Assembly: GCA_007570945.1 (NCBI GenBank)
Contig: RKSH01000107.1
Coordinates: forward strand, 1 to 6,753
Direction of reading: 5' to 3'
Source: Gammaproteobacteria bacterium
GTDB lineage: Bacteria > Pseudomonadota > Gammaproteobacteria > Arenicellales > Spongiicolonaceae
DNA length: 6,753 nt
Shown: piece by piece, positions 6,047 through 6,753 of the stretch
Position numbering within the stretch: the first letter of the stretch is position 1
How the letters are laid out: each line of letters opens with the position of its first letter
Made by a program: the position numbers and the translations under genes
The notes under the pieces: generated by a model
Seen by the model: only the letters and a program-made list of their open reading frames with translations
Told to the model about the DNA's origin: nothing
Databases searched by the model: none

Positions 6047-6727
6047 ATGCCGGCAAAAAAGAAAGCCGCAAAAAACGCCCGCGCCGAATCGCGGCTGAAC
6101 GTTGCGCAACGCCGCGAATTTTTTCGGCGGCTGAAAAAAATCATTCCCGAACCGCGCACCGAGTTGCGCCACCGCTCGCCGTTTGAGTTGCTGGTGGCGG
6201 TGGTCCTGTCGGCGCAGGCCACCGATGTTTCGGTGAACAAGGCCACCGCCACCCTGTTCAAGACCGCCAGCACGCCGGCGGCAATAAAAAAACTCGGCGC
6301 CGCAAAATTGAAAAAGCACATCCAGTCCATCGGCCTCTACAACACCAAGGCGAAAAATATTCTGCGCACCTGCGGCCTGTTAATTAAACGGCACGGCGGT
6401 GAAGTCCCCGATAACCGCGCCGACTTGCAGGCCCTGCCCGGCGTCGGCCGCAAAACCGCCAATGTAATTCTGAACACCGCTTTCGGCCACGCCACCATCG
6501 CCGTGGACACCCACATTTTCCGCGTCTGCAACCGCACCGGCCTCGCCCCCGGCCGCACCCCCTTGGCCGTGGAGCAAACCCTGCTCGCCGCCGTGCCGCG
6601 CCGCTGCCAACAGCACGCCCACCACTGGCTCATCCTCCACGGCCGCCACACCTGCACCGCCCGCAAACCAAAATGCGGCCAGTGCGCGGTGCGGGATTTG
6701 TGTTTGTTTGAGGGGAAGACGGGTTAA
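6047..6727 (+). CDS. nth: Endonuclease III (DNA glycosylase / AP lyase)
   Basis: Nth removes oxidised pyrimidines from DNA and cuts the resulting abasic site by beta-elimination, starting base-excision repair. The 226-residue product has LLVAVVLSAQATDVSVNKAT (48-67), then the helix-hairpin-helix LPGVGRKTANVILNTAFG (130-147) with the catalytic Lys136, then AVDTHIFRVCNRTG (152-165) with the catalytic Asp154. The C-terminal cluster loop carries Cys203, Cys210, Cys213 and Cys219, with the C-x6-C-x2-C-x5-C spacing of the family, so the 4Fe-4S cluster should form. Compared with the 211-residue E. coli enzyme it has about 15 extra N-terminal residues, rich in Lys and Ala (MPAKKKAAKNARAESR). An internal start cannot be ruled out, but no better ATG is present and this one lies 2 nt after the upstream stop codon. 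It is the last gene of the metG operon visible here. The 26 nt to the right edge show no convincing terminator. Confidence 0.98.
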   Translation: MPAKKKAAKNARAESRLNVAQRREFFRRLKKIIPEPRTELRHRSPFELLVAVVLSAQATDVSVNKATATLFKTASTPAAIKKLGAAKLKKHIQSIGLYNTKAKNILRTCGLLIKRHGGEVPDNRADLQALPGVGRKTANVILNTAFGHATIAVDTHIFRVCNRTGLAPGRTPLAVEQTLLAAVPRRCQQHAHHWLILHGRHTCTARKPKCGQCAVRDLCLFEGKTG

Positions 6728-6753
6728 TGCGCCGTCTGCATTTTGCATGCCGG

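Noticed and set aside
4906..6330. Minus-strand open frame of 474 codons across metG, rsxB and nth
   Set aside because: It is antisense to three genes with clear catalytic and metal-binding motifs, and its own translation is low-complexity Arg/Ala-rich sequence.
6728..6753. Possible terminator after nth (TGCATTTTGCATGC)
   Set aside because: The short self-complementary TGCA/GCATGC words do not form a stable stem followed by a T-run, and the window ends too soon to judge.
4000..6753. Search for an unknown defence, toxin or mobile system
   Set aside because: All coding space is taken by recognisable housekeeping genes, with gaps of only a few bases; there is no room for an accessory gene on either strand.

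Overview
The window is high-GC and densely coded. It looks like chromosomal core sequence from a proteobacterium, most likely a gammaproteobacterium or a near relative. Four observations support this: apbC/mrp and metG are divergent neighbours, as in E. coli; dcd lies next to apbC and is the 188-residue type known from Pseudomonas and betaproteobacteria; a short soluble RnfB-like ferredoxin lies directly beside nth; and a PpiD-type chaperone is present. No tRNA, rRNA, insertion sequence, CRISPR array or phage gene was seen. The placement rests on recalled family sequences and gene order, with no database search.

Layout. On the minus strand, reading from about 3300 down to 1, the order is apbC, dcd, aroC and the first 130 codons of ppiD, which runs off the left edge. 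apbC and dcd overlap by 4 nt and dcd and aroC are 3 nt apart, so these three look like one operon. A 154-nt gap holding 21-bp repeats and a candidate promoter separates aroC from ppiD. On the plus strand, from 3340 rightwards, the order is metG, an rnfB/rsxB-like gene and nth, with a 4-nt overlap and then a 2-nt gap, so these also look like one operon. The two operons diverge from a 70-bp region (3270-3339) with a very good extended -10 box (TGG-TATAAT) for apbC, an overlapping weaker candidate for metG, and a small hairpin just upstream of the apbC start.

The genes are housekeeping: Fe-S cluster delivery (ApbC), dCTP deamination (Dcd), chorismate synthesis (AroC), periplasmic protein folding (PpiD), methionyl-tRNA charging (MetG), an electron-transfer ferredoxin (RnfB-like) and base-excision repair (Nth). 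Three of them handle or carry 4Fe-4S clusters.

The feature that stands out is a degenerate 21-bp repeat family. It fills the aroC-ppiD gap, with five clear units in phase ending at the aroC stop codon. About 4.5 kb away it recurs in frame inside metG, as four units that encode an Ala/Thr/Ser-rich linker before the C-terminal tRNA-binding domain. Both copies have the same orientation relative to transcription. This suggests a small repeat family that spreads or expands in both intergenic and coding DNA.
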